Source: an uncultured Eubacterium sp. (GTDB lineage Bacteria > Bacillota > Clostridia > Lachnospirales > Lachnospiraceae). From it: a stretch of 6,105 nucleotides of DNA. The notes beneath the pieces were generated by a model. The model had not been told where the DNA came from. It ran no database searches and saw only the letters and a list, made by a program, of their open reading frames with translations. Below are positions 5,938 to 6,105 of the stretch, in pieces. The DNA is taken from assembly GCA_910583555.1 (NCBI GenBank), contig CAJTXO010000002.1, positions 311,916 to 318,020 on the forward strand, given 5' to 3'. Made by a program: the position numbers and the translations under genes. The stretch's first letter is position 1. Each line of letters starts with the position of its first letter.

Positions 5938-6105
5938 TTAACATGAAATAAATTCTTTGAGGGAATAGTGAGTCGCACATAACATTACAAGGAACCAAAG
6001 GTGCCGATTGTTGAGTTCTTTTTTGTATCTTGCTCCGGCAGTCTTACAATCGTAAACGGTAGATAGTGCGTACCTATACAAAACCGGAGCAAACCTGTAT
6101 GATAG
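5938..6105 (-). CDS. Possible 3' end of a minus-strand reading frame (doubtful, runs off the edge)
   Basis: On the minus strand, the frame starting at base 6105 stays open for 55 codons to a TAA at 5938-5940, with protein segments such as YRFAPVLYRYALSTVYDCK and WFLVMLCATHYSLKEFISC. I recognise no family. A second minus-strand frame overlaps it, open from 6104 to a TAA at 5985-5987, so neither frame is clearly favoured. An open run of this length is not rare by chance. If real, it would be the C-terminus of a gene converging on the surface-protein gene, which fits a bidirectional terminator between them. It could equally be part of a non-coding repeat element. Confidence 0.2.
   Translation of the reverse strand, partial: LSYRFAPVLYRYALSTVYDCKTAGARYKKELNNRHLWFLVMLCATHYSLKEFISC
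6030..6092. repeat. 9-bp perfect inverted repeat near the right edge
   Basis: TTGCTCCGG at 6030-6038 is the exact reverse complement of CCGGAGCAA at 6084-6092, with 45 bases between. The interval also holds a small TTAC/GTAA stem near 6044-6055 and a GGTA/TACC pair near 6058-6074. It could be a structured RNA element, the edge of a mobile or dispersed repeat, or chance. No T-run follows the right arm within the window, so it is not an obvious terminator. Confidence 0.45.

Larger units (their letters stand above)
5820..6105. other. AT-rich 3' flank without an assigned gene
   Basis: No gene, tRNA or rRNA could be recognised here. The stretch 5821-5937 is AT-rich with T runs near 5873-5885 and shows no convincing hairpin or promoter pair. 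A TATGAT hexamer at 5892 lacks a partner at the correct spacing. The only structured signals are the open minus-strand frame ending at 5938 and the inverted repeat at 6030-6092. Confidence 0.6.

Noticed and set aside
5833..5946. 37-codon plus-strand open frame beginning with ATG at 5833
   Set aside because: It has no convincing ribosome binding site, sits directly after the terminator without a visible promoter, and resembles no known small protein.
5989..6024. Weak hairpin AAGGAAC/GTTCTTT followed by a T run, as a second terminator
   Set aside because: It has only 7 pairs including a wobble, low GC and a 19-base loop; too weak to call.

Overview
The window holds essentially one gene: the 3' end, about 5.75 kb, of a giant plus-strand gene for a modular secreted or surface protein. 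It is followed by a strong hairpin terminator and about 285 bases of AT-rich, mostly unassigned DNA. Several things point to a Gram-positive anaerobe of the Clostridia, most likely a gut Lachnospiraceae-type bacterium: BspA-type leucine-rich repeats, CARDB, Big_2 and InlB-type modules, a Pro/Thr spacer, a lysine-rich C-terminus, and moderate GC. That assignment rests on domain style, not on any marker gene.

The reading frame is already open at the first base, and the first 128 bases repeat an internal stretch 537 bases downstream, so the true start lies upstream of the window. No signal peptide, promoter or ribosome binding site of this gene can be seen. In the entries below, residue n of the visible protein is the codon starting at base 3n; 1915 residues are visible. 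Order of modules: BspA-like LRRs (1-830); an unrecognised glycine-rich beta-strand module (831-1712); a probable beta-propeller with Asp-box-like turns (1713-2924); two CARDB-like domains (2925-3545); two Big_2 domains (3546-4037); an InlB B-repeat (4056-4274) and a divergent relative (4287-4505); a third Big_2 (4512-4760); a Big-like domain (4761-5012); a Pro/Thr spacer with four 12-residue repeats (5034-5177); and a second BspA-like LRR block ending in a lysine-rich tail (5253-5747).

The overall picture is a long, stalk-like surface protein with candidate binding modules at both ends and a string of Ig-like spacers. No catalytic site, sortase motif or C-terminal membrane anchor is visible. 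After the stop codon, a 20-bp hairpin (5770-5819) probably terminates the transcript, perhaps in both directions. At the right edge, a minus-strand frame is open from the border to a stop at 5938, and a 9-bp inverted repeat lies within it. Either could belong to a neighbouring gene or a repeat element, but neither is established. The points most worth checking are the recent in-frame duplication, the unrecognised beta module, and the drop in GC across the C-terminal LRR block.
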